Assembly (NCBI GenBank): GCA_964521575.1
Contig: CAZFSR010000006.1
Coordinates: 78,572 to 142,571, forward strand
Direction of reading: 5' to 3'
DNA: 64,000 bases
Source of the DNA: 79-D21 sp964521575
GTDB lineage: Bacteria; Synergistota; Synergistia; Synergistales; 79-D21
Made by a program: the position numbers and the translations under genes. The notes under the pieces were generated by a model, which was not told the origin of the DNA, ran no database searches, and was given only the letters and a program-made list of their open reading frames with translations. This document shows, piece by piece, positions 16,569 through 25,601 of the stretch; the first letter of the stretch is position 1; every line of letters begins with the position of its first letter.

Positions 16569-17307
16569 TACCAGAAAAGTAGCCCTTGTCACGGGTTCCG
16601 GGAAAGGGATCGGTCGAGCTGTGGCGGTTGCGCTGGCTAAGAAGGGAGCAGCTGTTGCCGTTAACTACAGCCGTTCCGAGGAGGCGGCCATGGAAACGGC
16701 AGAAATAATACGCAAAGAAGGCGGTGAATGCGGCGTCTTCAAGGCGGACGTTTCCAGAACGGAAGAGGTTCGCGCCCTTTTCGAGGCAACGAAGGCTTCC
16801 CTAGGCCAGGTTTCGATCCTGGTGAACAATGCCGGGATGACTCGAGACTCCCTTCTTGTCAGGATGAAGGACGAGGACTGGCGCGACGTCCTGTCCCTGA
16901 ATCTAGAGGCAGCGTTCCTCTGCTCTCGGGAGGCCGTTCGAGACATGGCGCGGGCCCGTTGGGGACGAATCATCAATGTCAGTTCCGTTGTCGGCCTCAT
17001 CGGAAACCCCGGACAGGCAAACTACTGCGCTTCCAAGGCCGGCTTGCTGGGCCTCACGAAGTCGATTGCCCGGGAATACGGAATGCGCGGGATTACTGCA
17101 AATGCCGTTGCACCCGGCTGGATAGAAACCGACATGACGGCTTCCCTGAAAAACGAAATCCGAGAATCAATGTTGAGATCCATCCCCGCCGGAAGGCCGG
17201 GACTTCCCGAAGATGTCGCATCCGTCGTCGCGTTCCTTGCTTCGGAGGAGGCATCCTACGTCAACGGCCAGACAATTGCCGTGGACGGCGGGATGACGAT
17301 GGTTTAA
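16561..17307 (+). CDS. fabG: 3-oxoacyl-ACP reductase
   Basis: FabG reduces 3-oxoacyl-ACP with NADPH. It is a classical short-chain dehydrogenase: TGSGKGIGRAVAVAL (Rossmann glycines), NNAGMTRDSLLVRMKDEDW, the serine in NVSSVVGLIGN and YCASKAG (Tyr-x-x-x-Lys). The C-terminus VNGQTIAVDGGMTMV is typical. I place the start at TTG 16561 (248 residues), with GGAG ten bases upstream; GTG 16552 in the same frame is possible but too close to that site. Confidence 0.95.
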   Translation: MSDTRKVALVTGSGKGIGRAVAVALAKKGAAVAVNYSRSEEAAMETAEIIRKEGGECGVFKADVSRTEEVRALFEATKASLGQVSILVNNAGMTRDSLLVRMKDEDWRDVLSLNLEAAFLCSREAVRDMARARWGRIINVSSVVGLIGNPGQANYCASKAGLLGLTKSIAREYGMRGITANAVAPGWIETDMTASLKNEIRESMLRSIPAGRPGLPEDVASVVAFLASEEASYVNGQTIAVDGGMTMV

Positions 17308-17333
17308 AGTCATTTGGAAGGAGGTGAAGCACG

Positions 17334-17585
17334 ATGAAAAAGGAAGAGATTCTCTCCAGGCTTAAGGAAATCGTGATCGACCGGCTGGACGTGGAGGAGG
17401 GCCAGATCAAGAATGAGGCTTCCTTCATCGAAGACCTCGGTGCCGATTCACTCGACATCGTCGAGTTGATTATGGGCATCGAAGAGGAATTCGATATCGA
17501 GATCCCCGACGAGGACGCCGAGAAACTCACGACCGTCGGAGAAGCACTCAATTACGTTATCGGCAAGCTGGGCGTCGAGGAGTAA
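17334..17585 (+). CDS. acpP: Acyl carrier protein
   Basis: ACP carries the growing acyl chain on a phosphopantetheine arm. The 83-residue acidic protein has the attachment serine in EDLGADSLDIVELIMGIEEE, followed by FDIEIPDEDAEKLTTVGEAL. A strong AAGGAGGTGA ribosome site precedes ATG 17334, fitting its high expression. The holo-ACP synthase that modifies it is probably the acpS gene at 60687. Confidence 0.97.
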   Translation: MKKEEILSRLKEIVIDRLDVEEGQIKNEASFIEDLGADSLDIVELIMGIEEEFDIEIPDEDAEKLTTVGEALNYVIGKLGVEE

Positions 17586-17598
17586 ATTGCTTCAAACG

Positions 17599-17627
17599 GG
17601 GCCGGGGATCGCAACCCCCGGCCCTTT
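17599..17627 (+). terminator. GC-rich hairpin between acpP and fabF
   Basis: GGGCCGGGG (17599-17607) pairs with CCCCGGCCC (17616-17624), followed by only TTT. This looks like a partial terminator or an mRNA-stabilising hairpin that keeps acpP message above fabF rather than a full stop. Confidence 0.5.
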
Positions 17628-17673
17628 CCGAGGAAAGGCAGATCTTCAGACATTGGAGAAGGAGTGACCCGGC

Positions 17674-18912
17674 TTGAGAAGAGTGGTCATCACCGGGCTA
17701 GGAGTTGCGAGCCCTATCGGGATCGGCAAGGATGAATATTGGGAGGCGCTTCGTTCAGGCAAGAACGGGGTCGCCCGGATTACGCACTTTGACGCGGAAA
17801 ATTTTCCCGTGAAAATCGCTGCGGAGGTTAAGGGCTTCAAGCCCGACGACTGGATGGACCACAAGGAGGCCAGGAGAACCGACCGTGTTATTCACTTTAC
17901 GATGGCCGCCGGGGAGTTGGCCGTCAAAGACGGCGCACTGGACGTTTCCAAGCTTGACAAGGAACGTTTCGGTGTCTTTCTCGGAAGCGCGGAAGGCGGA
18001 ATTTTCACGAGTTACGAAAATATCAAGACCCTGATCGAAAAGGGCCCGAACCGAGTGAGTCCCTTCTTTATTCCCATGATGATCAGCAATATGCCTGCGG
18101 CCTACCTCGCGATCCGTTACGGCGCGAAAGGACCGAACATTTGCGTCGTCACCGCGTGTGCTACGGCAACGCATACGATGATCGAGGCCTTCAACACGAT
18201 CCGGAGGGACGAAGCCGATATTATCCTGGCCGGTGGAGCCGAATCGGCCATTTCTCCCCTTGGCGTTGCAGGATTTGCCGCAATTAAGGCCCTTTCGACG
18301 CGAAACGATGACCCAGAAGGCGCTTCAAGACCTTTCGACCGCGACCGGGATGGATTCATCCTTGGAGAAGGCGCCGGCGTCCTGATTCTTGAAGAACTTG
18401 GGCACGCCAAGGCCAGGGGAGCGCATATCTATGCCGAGATCACCGGCTATGGTTCAACTTGTGACGCCTACCATATCACCGCCCCGGATCCCGAAGGCGA
18501 CGGCGCTGCAAGGGCTATGCGCCAGGCAGTGGAGAGATCCGGCTGGAAAATCGGTGAAGTCGACCTGATCAACGCTCATGGCACTTCCACCCCTTTGAAC
18601 GACAAGATGGAATCCAAGGCTATACGAACCGTCTTTGGCGAGCACACGCCCCGCGTGCTGGTCAATTCCACGAAATCAATGATCGGGCATGGTCTTGGAG
18701 CAGCCGGAGCTCTCGAAACAATTGCTGCGATTCAGTCCATTACAGAAGGATTCGTTCACCCGACCCTCAATCTCGAGAATCAGGATCCCGAGTGTGCGAT
18801 CAACGTCGTCGGGAAAAAGGGAATCGAGTATCCCGTCAAGCGCGCGCTGATCAATAATTTCGGCTTCGGCGGCCACAACGGGGTCTTGGCGATTCAGTCC
18901 TTTTCCGAATGA
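17674..18912 (+). CDS. fabF: 3-oxoacyl-ACP synthase II
   Basis: FabF elongates acyl-ACP by condensation with malonyl-ACP. The catalytic cysteine is in VTACATATHTMIEAF, the two histidines in NAHGTSTPLNDKMES and SMIGHGLGAAGALE, and the C-terminus has NNFGFGGHNGVLAI. Length is 412 residues. It starts at TTG 17674 with GGAGAAGGAG upstream, giving the family's MRRVVITGLGVASPIG. Its stop overlaps rnc as ATGA. Confidence 0.97.
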   Translation: MRRVVITGLGVASPIGIGKDEYWEALRSGKNGVARITHFDAENFPVKIAAEVKGFKPDDWMDHKEARRTDRVIHFTMAAGELAVKDGALDVSKLDKERFGVFLGSAEGGIFTSYENIKTLIEKGPNRVSPFFIPMMISNMPAAYLAIRYGAKGPNICVVTACATATHTMIEAFNTIRRDEADIILAGGAESAISPLGVAGFAAIKALSTRNDDPEGASRPFDRDRDGFILGEGAGVLILEELGHAKARGAHIYAEITGYGSTCDAYHITAPDPEGDGAARAMRQAVERSGWKIGEVDLINAHGTSTPLNDKMESKAIRTVFGEHTPRVLVNSTKSMIGHGLGAAGALETIAAIQSITEGFVHPTLNLENQDPECAINVVGKKGIEYPVKRALINNFGFGGHNGVLAIQSFSE

Positions 18913-19631
18913 GGCACCGTTTCGAACAGGCAAGGAAAACCGAAGGACTTTGGGAGGAAAAGCTCCATATTCTCCAGGAGCGGATCGGCTATTTCTTCAA
19001 GGATTTTCGGCTTCTTTGCACGGCCCTGACGCATTCATCGTTCAGGCATGAAGCTGGTATCGAAGAAGACAACGAAAGGCTTGAGTTTATCGGTGACGCA
19101 GTCCTGCAGCTGCTTGTTACCGAAAAGTTGCTTGCCCTTTTCCCGGAAGCCTCCGAAGGGGAATTGACCAAGAAAAGATCGGCCCTTGTTTGCGAGGATG
19201 CTTTGTTGGAACATGAGAGACACTTGAATCTCTACGAATTTATCCGCGTGGGGAAGGGGATGGAGAAACAAGGGAATCGCGCAACTCGATCCGTTCGCGC
19301 GGACACCGTAGAAGCCCTTATCGGTGCAATATATACCGACGGCGGACTTCCCGAGGCGGAAAAATTCTTCAGCAGAACGCTTTTCCCCGAAGACGGATCC
19401 CTTAGCGGGTTCAAACCAAACGACCCGAAATCCACCCTGCAGGAATTTCTCCAGGCGAGCGGAAAACCTTTACCGGAATATACGCTCATCGAAAGATCGG
19501 GGCAGGACGATGCCCCGGTCTTTGTTGTCGCGATCCGATCCGGAGGAGACATTCTTGCCACCGGTTCCGGGTATTCAAAAAAAGAAGCCGAGTTTGACGC
19601 AGCCCGTAGCGCTCTCGAAAAATCAAGATAA
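18909..19631 (+). CDS. rnc: Ribonuclease III
   Basis: RNase III cuts double-stranded RNA, including rRNA precursors. The nuclease domain shows THSSFRHE and the signature DNERLEFIGDAVLQLL, then GELTKKRSALVCEDAL and RADTVEALIGAIYTDGG (Mg-binding acidic residues). A dsRNA-binding domain follows from PKSTLQEFLQASGKPLPEY to the C-terminus. It is 240 residues long. acpP-fabF-rnc is a widespread order. Confidence 0.97.
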   Translation: MRHRFEQARKTEGLWEEKLHILQERIGYFFKDFRLLCTALTHSSFRHEAGIEEDNERLEFIGDAVLQLLVTEKLLALFPEASEGELTKKRSALVCEDALLEHERHLNLYEFIRVGKGMEKQGNRATRSVRADTVEALIGAIYTDGGLPEAEKFFSRTLFPEDGSLSGFKPNDPKSTLQEFLQASGKPLPEYTLIERSGQDDAPVFVVAIRSGGDILATGSGYSKKEAEFDAARSALEKSR

Positions 19632-19641
19632 TTACAACCGG

Positions 19642-19670
19642 TTGCATTTATTTTTTTGCTGACCTATAAT
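19642..19670 (+). promoter_or_regulatory. Promoter of the pyr operon
   Basis: TTGCAT (19642-19647) and a perfect TATAAT (19665-19670) are 17 bases apart. Transcription would start near 19677, just upstream of the PyrR-binding hairpin. The 203 bases between rnc and pyrR hold only this promoter and the attenuator. Confidence 0.78.
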
Positions 19671-19700
19671 CGCTCAAGGTCTGGGAACCGAGAATCAATC

Positions 19701-19816
19701 CTTTAAAAGGGTCCTGTGAGGCCCATAAGGAGGGCAAGCCATGAAGGGGTATCCGCGGAGGTCGGCTTTACACAAAGGACTCGGCGCTTTGAAGGCGCTG
19801 TGTCCTTTTTTCTTTT
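19701..19816 (+). promoter_or_regulatory. PyrR-type transcription attenuator (binding loop plus terminator)
   Basis: The hairpin at 19701-19730 exposes TCCTGTGAGGCC in its loop, close to the PyrR-binding consensus TCCAGAGAGGCT, with CCTT/AAGG and GGG/CCC as stem. Downstream, AAAGGAC (19774-19780) pairs with GTCCTTT (19802-19808) around an inner GCGC stem and runs into TTTTTTCTTTT, an intrinsic terminator ending about 19816. With UMP-bound PyrR on the first hairpin, the terminator forms and the operon is shut off; this mechanism is known from Bacillus. Confidence 0.88.
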
Positions 19817-19834
19817 CGGGAGGGGGAAGCGTTC

Positions 19835-20386
19835 ATGACGTTGCGTGAAAAGGCAAACCTGATGACTGAAACGGATATGGATAGGGCGATTCGCCGGATG
19901 GCCCATGAAATCGTCGAGGCAAACAAGGGACTGGACAAGGTGGTTCTTGTCGGGATACAGCGGCGGGGAGTCTTTCTTGCCCAACGTTTAAGGGAAGTTC
20001 TACGGCAATTCGAGCAGGTCAAGGTCCCGACCGGAGAACTGGACATAACCCTTTACAGGGACGACCTAACCCTGCTTCACGACCATCCTGTGGTGCACAG
20101 CACATCGATGCCCCTGGACATCACGGGAAGACGAGTCGTTCTCGTTGACGATGTCATCTACACGGGCCGGACGATTCGCGCAGCCCTGGATGCCCTGATG
20201 GATTTGGGAAGGCCCGACATTGTCCAGTTGGCGGTCCTTGTGGACCGCGGCCATCGCGAGCTTCCGATCGCTCCGAACTTTGTGGGAAAGAACGTTCCCA
20301 CCTCCAGGGAGGAAGTCGTCGAAGTCCGGGTTAAAGAAATTGACGGCACCAACGAAGTCGTCATTTGCGAAAGGCAGGAGGCCTGA
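19835..20386 (+). CDS. pyrR: Pyrimidine operon regulator / uracil phosphoribosyltransferase PyrR
   Basis: PyrR binds the leader RNA of pyr operons in response to UMP and has a weak uracil phosphoribosyltransferase activity. The 183-residue protein has the PRTase fold: VLVGIQRRGVFLAQRL, VVLVDDVIYTGRTIRAALDAL (PRPP loop) and VLVDRGHRELPI, with the family's GKNVPTSREEVVEV near the C-terminus. Basic residues on the RNA face cannot be judged without a model. It is the first gene behind the attenuator. Confidence 0.96.
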   Translation: MTLREKANLMTETDMDRAIRRMAHEIVEANKGLDKVVLVGIQRRGVFLAQRLREVLRQFEQVKVPTGELDITLYRDDLTLLHDHPVVHSTSMPLDITGRRVVLVDDVIYTGRTIRAALDALMDLGRPDIVQLAVLVDRGHRELPIAPNFVGKNVPTSREEVVEVRVKEIDGTNEVVICERQEA

Positions 20387-20392
20387 TCGGCG

Positions 20393-21322
20393 ATGGAATG
20401 GAAACATCGACACGTCCTCGACCTTAAGGACTGGACAAAAGAAGAGATCCTTTTTCTAATGGGTCAAGCCAAGAACATGGACGACCTGATGGACAGGCCG
20501 ATTCGAAAGGTTCCCGCCCTTCGCGGCAAGCTTGTGGTCAACCTGTTCTTTGAAGCATCAACACGGACTAGGGTTTCGTTCGAACTGGCGGAAAAGATGT
20601 TGAGCGCGGATGTCGTCAACTGGTCTGCTGGAGGGTCAAGTGTCGGCAAAGGGGAGACCCTGAGAGACACCGCATGGACCCTTGAAGCGATGGGTGCCGA
20701 TGCCGTCGTTATTCGGCACGGGGCGGTGGGATCGGCGCACTACCTCTCGAAAAAGCTGCATCGGGCAAGTGTTTTCAATGGCGGAGACGGAGCCTATTCT
20801 CACCCCACGCAAGCGCTCCTTGACGCCTATACGGCCTGGAAGCATTTTTCTTGCCTCGAGGGGCGAAAAATGGCGATTATTGGCGATGTCCTTCACAGCC
20901 GGGTCGCAAGGAGCGATGTAAAGGTGTTCAAGCAGCTGGGGTGCGAGGTGGTCCTTTCAGGACCTGAAACATTGATGCCGCTGGATGTCGGCGCGCTCGG
21001 CGTCAACTACGAACCGGACCCCCGCAAGGCAGTCAAGGGGGCAGACATGGTATACCTGCTAAGGATCCAAAGAGAGAGACAGGAAGAAGGGCTGTTCCCT
21101 TCACTTGACGAATACCACATTCGTTACGGTGCGGATGAAGAACTCGTTTCGAGAGCCAATGAAGGGGCCCTTGTCATGCATCCGGGGCCGATCAACCGAA
21201 GGGTGGAAATCGATTCCAGCATCGCCGACGGGAGCCAAAGCCGCATTCTTCAGCAAGTCAGAAGCGGTGTGGCAGTCCGGATGGCTCTTCTTTACCTATG
21301 CCTTGGAGGTGTAATGGCATGA
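20393..21322 (+). CDS. pyrB: Aspartate carbamoyltransferase catalytic chain
   Basis: PyrB makes carbamoyl-aspartate from carbamoyl phosphate and aspartate. Carbamoyl-phosphate binding residues are in FFEASTRTRVSFELA, with GGSSVGKGETLRDT, HPTQALLDAYT and GDVLHSRVARSD following. MHPGPINRRVEID near the end is diagnostic. It is 309 residues, and no regulatory PyrI is present, as in Bacillus. It overlaps pyrC as ATGA. Confidence 0.97.
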   Translation: MEWKHRHVLDLKDWTKEEILFLMGQAKNMDDLMDRPIRKVPALRGKLVVNLFFEASTRTRVSFELAEKMLSADVVNWSAGGSSVGKGETLRDTAWTLEAMGADAVVIRHGAVGSAHYLSKKLHRASVFNGGDGAYSHPTQALLDAYTAWKHFSCLEGRKMAIIGDVLHSRVARSDVKVFKQLGCEVVLSGPETLMPLDVGALGVNYEPDPRKAVKGADMVYLLRIQRERQEEGLFPSLDEYHIRYGADEELVSRANEGALVMHPGPINRRVEIDSSIADGSQSRILQQVRSGVAVRMALLYLCLGGVMA

Positions 21323-22617
21323 TTCTCTTCAGGAATGCAAGAATCTTCGATGGCTTTTCCTTCCTGGAAGGCAAAAGGGAAGTCCTTGTTTCGGAAGGCC
21401 TGGTCACGTCCGTGGGCAATGATTTGCCCGTTGCTCAGGCAGAAATTTTCGACCTGAACGGAAAAGTGCTTGCCCCCGGTTTTATCGACTTGCATTGCCA
21501 CATGCGCGATCCGGGGTTCGAATGGCGCGAAGACATTGCAAGTGCGGCTCAGGCCGCTGCCCGAGGGGGGTTTACGACAGTCGTTTCGATGCCGAACACG
21601 GAACCCGCGGTCGATAACGATGCTCTTGTCCGATACGTTATGGAGAAGGGCGAACGAGCCGGTTACGCGAGAGTCCTTCCGGCGGGAACCGTTACGAAAG
21701 GACGGGAAGGGAAAGAGTTGGCGGAGATGGGCAAAATGGCTGCTGCGGGATGTGTCCTTTTCACCGACGATGGCTCGCCGGTCGGTTCTGCCCGCCTTTT
21801 CCGCACGGCCCTGCTTTATGGCAGGGATCTAGGGGTGAGAATAATGGAACACCCCGAAGAGACCACTCTGACAAAAGGCGGACAGGTGAACGAAGGGCGT
21901 TGTTCCGCCATATCGGGGTTAAAGGGTATCCCGTCCTCCGCAGAAGAAATCGGGGTCTTCAAGGCAATTTCCCTTTGCAGGGAAACAGGGGTCCCGGTGC
22001 ATGTGACTCACCTGAGCACTCGCAAGGCCATTTCGCTAGTCCGGGAGGCAAAAAGGGCTTCTCTCCCAGTGACCTGTGATGTCACTCCCCACCATCTTTG
22101 CCTTTCGGAAGAGTCCGTGATCGAATCGGGCTTCGATCCCTGCTTCAAGGTCAATCCGCCGCTCCGCTCGATAGAGGATGTCGAGAGCCTTTGGGAAGCC
22201 CTTGGCGACACAACGGTTGATGCGATCGCCACGGACCATGCTCCCTGGCATCTGGACGAAAAGGACCTGCCCTTCCCCGAAGCACCCTTCGGTATTGCTT
22301 CCCTCGAATGTGCCTTTGCTGCGGTTTATACGGCCTGGATGGAGAGGGGGAAACCGATCGGGCTTGACAGGCTGCTTTCCCTCTTTACGAGCGGCCCGGC
22401 CAGGATCCTTCCAAAACAGTGGAACGGCCTTGGAAAAATCCGACCGCAGGAAAAGGCAGACCTCGTGGTGCTCGACCCGGAACTCCGCTCCCGTGTTTCA
22501 GTATCCGCCTGGAAGAGCAAGGCCCGGATGACCCCTTGGGAGGGCGCCATCCTGACCGGGTGGCCCGTCATGATTTTCAAAGAGGGACGTCTTGTGTTCG
22601 ACCGATCAGCGGAGTAG
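21319..22617 (+). CDS. pyrC: Dihydroorotase
   Basis: PyrC closes carbamoyl-aspartate to dihydroorotate with a binuclear zinc site. The first metal histidines are in LHCHMRDPGFEWREDI (D-x-H-x-H pattern with Cys between), followed by the type I landmarks VSMPNTEPAVDN, THLSTRKAISLVR, CDVTPHHLCLSEE and AIATDHAPWHLDEK. Length is 432 from ATG 21319, which overlaps the pyrB stop; an upstream in-frame ATG lies within pyrB. Confidence 0.95.
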   Translation: MILFRNARIFDGFSFLEGKREVLVSEGLVTSVGNDLPVAQAEIFDLNGKVLAPGFIDLHCHMRDPGFEWREDIASAAQAAARGGFTTVVSMPNTEPAVDNDALVRYVMEKGERAGYARVLPAGTVTKGREGKELAEMGKMAAAGCVLFTDDGSPVGSARLFRTALLYGRDLGVRIMEHPEETTLTKGGQVNEGRCSAISGLKGIPSSAEEIGVFKAISLCRETGVPVHVTHLSTRKAISLVREAKRASLPVTCDVTPHHLCLSEESVIESGFDPCFKVNPPLRSIEDVESLWEALGDTTVDAIATDHAPWHLDEKDLPFPEAPFGIASLECAFAAVYTAWMERGKPIGLDRLLSLFTSGPARILPKQWNGLGKIRPQEKADLVVLDPELRSRVSVSAWKSKARMTPWEGAILTGWPVMIFKEGRLVFDRSAE

Positions 22618-22621
22618 CCTC

Positions 22622-23401
22622 ATGTGCCGGAATGAGCCCGGGCAGTCCGTATTGGAGCGAGAGGCGGTTTTGGCACACAAGGAAACGCTTGGCGGAAATT
22701 TGTTCGCCCTCACATTGGAAACCGTCGATCAAACGCCTTGTTTCGAACCGGGACAATTTGTCATGCTCAGGACCAGTCCTGCACTTGATCCCCTCCTGGG
22801 AAGGCCGTTTGCCGTTTGCGGACGCCATTCGCACAGACTTGAACTTCTTATAGCGGTAACCGGACGAGGAACACGCCTCCTGGCCCAGCTTCCGCCCGGT
22901 GAACGCTTATCGCTGCGCGGGCCGCTTGGAAAAGGCTTTCCTGTCCTGCCCGGCAAGAATATCCATTGCCTGGCCGGAACCACCGGTATCGCTCCCTTTC
23001 TTTTGGCCAGGCCTCTAGAGCCAAAAATCAAAATTCACCTGGGACTGCCGGGGATAGAGTGGAAAGCGCTGGCGAAATGGGCCTCCGGCAAAATCCCGGG
23101 ACTTCAACTTTATTCCGAGGACGGAAATATCGGGACCCGCGGCAATCCGCTTCTTTGTATCGATCATCTCGATCCGGAATCGGACGTGATTTGGGCATGC
23201 GGACCGACAGGAATGTTGAAAGCGGTCAGCATTGAGTGCGATAAGCGGGGGATACAGGCCTGGGTCAGCCTGGAAACGCGAATGGCCTGCGGAATTGGAG
23301 GATGCCACGGGTGCGTTGTCCGGACGACTGGCGGTCTCCGTAAAACCTGCACCGATGGCCCGGTTTTCCAAAGTCGGGAGGTTTGCTGGAATGACTTCTG
23401 A
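22622..23401 (+). CDS. pyrK: Dihydroorotate dehydrogenase electron transfer subunit
   Basis: PyrK is the FAD and [2Fe-2S] subunit that passes electrons from dihydroorotate oxidation by PyrD to NAD+. It has a ferredoxin-reductase fold with LGRPFAVCGRHSHRLELLI (flavin region), AGTTGIAPFLL and the cluster cysteines in MACGIGGCHGCVVRT plus TCTDGPVF. ATG 22622 gives 259 residues; a longer frame begins inside pyrC. It overlaps pyrD by 11 bases, as expected of partner subunits. Confidence 0.94.
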   Translation: MCRNEPGQSVLEREAVLAHKETLGGNLFALTLETVDQTPCFEPGQFVMLRTSPALDPLLGRPFAVCGRHSHRLELLIAVTGRGTRLLAQLPPGERLSLRGPLGKGFPVLPGKNIHCLAGTTGIAPFLLARPLEPKIKIHLGLPGIEWKALAKWASGKIPGLQLYSEDGNIGTRGNPLLCIDHLDPESDVIWACGPTGMLKAVSIECDKRGIQAWVSLETRMACGIGGCHGCVVRTTGGLRKTCTDGPVFQSREVCWNDF

Positions 23402-24326
23402 GCAAAGTGTCTCCCGTGTGTCCATTGGCAATGTCCTTCTGGAGACGCCCCTTGTGATCGCCTCCGGCACATGGCCGCATGACCCGGGATTTTGGAGAAC
23501 CCCGGTTAGTGTCGGCGCGGGTGCGGCTTGCACAAAGGCACTGACGCTCAACGCCAGGGAGGGCAATCCGGGAACCCGGCTCTGGGAAACCCCTTGCGGT
23601 CTCCTGAACAGCATTGGGCTTCAGAACCAGGGAATCGAGCATTTCCTCTCGGAAGATTTGCCCGGGATTTCGGCCGGGGACCTGAGGGTGGTCGCTAACG
23701 TGGCCATGGAAACCGAGGAGGAAACGGCAGAGGTGCTGTCCCGCCTTTCTCCCTTTTCCGAGCTCCTCGCTGCCGTGGAATTGAACATATCCTGCCCAAA
23801 CGTCGACGCCGGTGGAATGGCATGGGGGTCGGACCCGAAGCTGGCGTCACGAGCAGTCTTGGGAGCCAGGGAAATCTGGAAAGGCCCTTTGTGGGTCAAG
23901 CTAACTCCTCAATGCGCTGACATCGCCGTCGTCGGGAAAGCTTCCGAAAAAGCCGGCGCGGACGCCCTTGTTGTCGCCAACACCTGGCTTGGAATGGCGA
24001 TTGACACGAAATGCGAAAAACCCGTCTTCAGGCGCGGCATCGCGGGTTTATCCGGTCCAGCCGTTTTTCCCCTCGCGCTGAGGCTTGTATGGGAAGTGTC
24101 ATCGGCAGTTGAAATTCCTGTCATCGGCTGCGGTGGGATATCCAAGGCCGATGACGCCATTTCGATGATGCTGGCGGGGGCCAGCGCGGTGGAAATCGGA
24201 ACCCTCCACTTTGCCGATCTTTCCTGTTTCCGGAAAATTACGGAAGGCATTCTTGAACACTTGGCCTTGAAAGGCTATTCTTCGCCTATGGAACTGATCG
24301 GAAAGGGGAAAAGGAAAGATGTCTGA
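23391..24326 (+). CDS. pyrD: Dihydroorotate dehydrogenase catalytic subunit, class 1B
   Basis: This FMN enzyme oxidises dihydroorotate to orotate. LVIASGTWPHDPGF, LLNSIGLQNQGIEHF, AVELNISCPNVDAGG (with the class 1 active-site region) and VIGCGGISKADDAISMMLAGA are in the expected order. The neighbouring pyrK marks it as the NAD-linked class 1B form. ATG 23391 has GGGAGG nine bases upstream; length is 311. Confidence 0.95.
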   Translation: MTSEQSVSRVSIGNVLLETPLVIASGTWPHDPGFWRTPVSVGAGAACTKALTLNAREGNPGTRLWETPCGLLNSIGLQNQGIEHFLSEDLPGISAGDLRVVANVAMETEEETAEVLSRLSPFSELLAAVELNISCPNVDAGGMAWGSDPKLASRAVLGAREIWKGPLWVKLTPQCADIAVVGKASEKAGADALVVANTWLGMAIDTKCEKPVFRRGIAGLSGPAVFPLALRLVWEVSSAVEIPVIGCGGISKADDAISMMLAGASAVEIGTLHFADLSCFRKITEGILEHLALKGYSSPMELIGKGKRKDV

Positions 24327-25041
24327 ACCCCGTCATTACCCCCTCATACTCGCGCTAGACATGCATGACCTTCAGGAGGCACGAGAGTTCCTGGCTCCGA
24401 TGCGTTCCCTCCTTCGCTATGTCAAGATCGGGCCCCGTTTGTGGGCTCAAGGCGGTGCCCCTTTTGTCGCCGAAGTCGCCTCGCAGGGCTTTGACGTCTT
24501 TTTGGACCTCAAGCTCCACGATATCCCGAACACGGTCGCCGGCGCAGTGGATGCCTTGTCGGACTTGGGAATTTGGGCTCTTACGCTGCATGCGGGTGGA
24601 GGAAAGGAAATGCTTGAGGCTGCCGTTTCCGCCCGAGACGACGCGGAATCGGAAATGGTCCTCCTCGGGGTCACCGTCCTGACGAGCCATGACCAGTCTT
24701 CCTGGAGTCGGGTCTGTCCCGGTTGCCTCCTGGACGAGGCGATCGTAAGCCGAACCGCGCTTTGTGCTGAAAGCGGGATGGACGGGCTGGTCTGTTCCCC
24801 GGTTGACCTGGGCATGGTAAGAAAGACCGCGGGAGAATCCCTGATCACCGTTGTCCCGGGAGTCAGGCCATGGAAGGTCTCAGACGACCAGAAGCGGACC
24901 GCCACCCCAGCGGAAGCCATACGAAACGGTGCCGATTACATCGTGGTCGGCCGCCCGATCATCCTGGCGGACTCCCCCGAACTGGCCGTCAGCGAAATTC
25001 AGGAACAGATCGAGGAGGGGTTCCGTTGCAGGAAGAACTGA
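24319..25041 (+). CDS. pyrF: Orotidine 5'-phosphate decarboxylase
   Basis: PyrF decarboxylates OMP to UMP. The 240-residue barrel shows LILALDMHDLQEA, VKIGPRLWAQGG, the catalytic FLDLKLHDIPNTV (Lys-Asp-x-Lys set represented by DLKLHD), and the phosphate site VVPGVRP with DYIVVGRPI. It overlaps pyrD by eight bases and pyrE by sixteen. Confidence 0.96.
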   Translation: MSEPRHYPLILALDMHDLQEAREFLAPMRSLLRYVKIGPRLWAQGGAPFVAEVASQGFDVFLDLKLHDIPNTVAGAVDALSDLGIWALTLHAGGGKEMLEAAVSARDDAESEMVLLGVTVLTSHDQSSWSRVCPGCLLDEAIVSRTALCAESGMDGLVCSPVDLGMVRKTAGESLITVVPGVRPWKVSDDQKRTATPAEAIRNGADYIVVGRPIILADSPELAVSEIQEQIEEGFRCRKN

Positions 25042-25601
25042 AGGAAACCACGCTTGCGTCCATGATGAAGGAAACCGGCGCCTTGCTTGAAGGCCACTTC
25101 AAGCTCACCTCCGGCTTGCACAGCAGCCACTACATGCAATGCGCCCTTTTGCTGAGCGTGCCCAGATATGCCGCATTCGCAGGACGAGAACTGGCAAAAT
25201 CGCTTGCCCCGCTCGAGCCCCAGGCCGTTTTTGCCCCTGCACTTGGGGGAGTGATCATCGGGCATGAAGTGGCGAGGCATCTCGACTTGCCTTTCTTTTT
25301 CGCAGAAAGGGAAAACGGCCTGATGAAATTGCGAAGATTCCCCAACCCGGGGCCCGTCCGTTTCGTCGTGATCGAAGATGTCATCACGACGGGCGGCTCG
25401 GCCCTGGAAGTCGGCAACCTCATCCGCGCAACCGGTGCGGACTGGGTCGGCACCGGCTGCATCGTTGACAGGAGTTCCGGCAAGGCACAATTCCCACACC
25501 CGCTGCACTCCCTCTGGCAAGCTTCCTTTCCGACCTTTACGGAAGGCGAGTGCCCGCTTTGCAGGGAGGGCATACCGATTGAAAAACCGGGGAGCCGCTA
25601 G
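25026..25601 (+). CDS. pyrE: Orotate phosphoribosyltransferase
   Basis: PyrE joins orotate and PRPP to give OMP. The PRPP loop is VVIEDVITTGGSALEV; HFKLTSGLHSSHYMQCALLL is the N-terminal signature. TTG 25026 is preceded by GAGGAGGGG at good spacing and gives 191 residues; it overlaps pyrF. The product ends with a small cysteine pair (GECPLCREG), common in the archaeal/Firmicute-type PyrE. Confidence 0.94.
   Translation: MQEELKETTLASMMKETGALLEGHFKLTSGLHSSHYMQCALLLSVPRYAAFAGRELAKSLAPLEPQAVFAPALGGVIIGHEVARHLDLPFFFAERENGLMKLRRFPNPGPVRFVVIEDVITTGGSALEVGNLIRATGADWVGTGCIVDRSSGKAQFPHPLHSLWQASFPTFTEGECPLCREGIPIEKPGSR

Noticed and set aside
19635..19644. CAACCGGTTG palindrome followed by T-run as rnc terminator
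   Set aside because: A 10-base palindrome leaves only a three-base stem once a loop is allowed, and the TTGCAT -35 element overlaps it.
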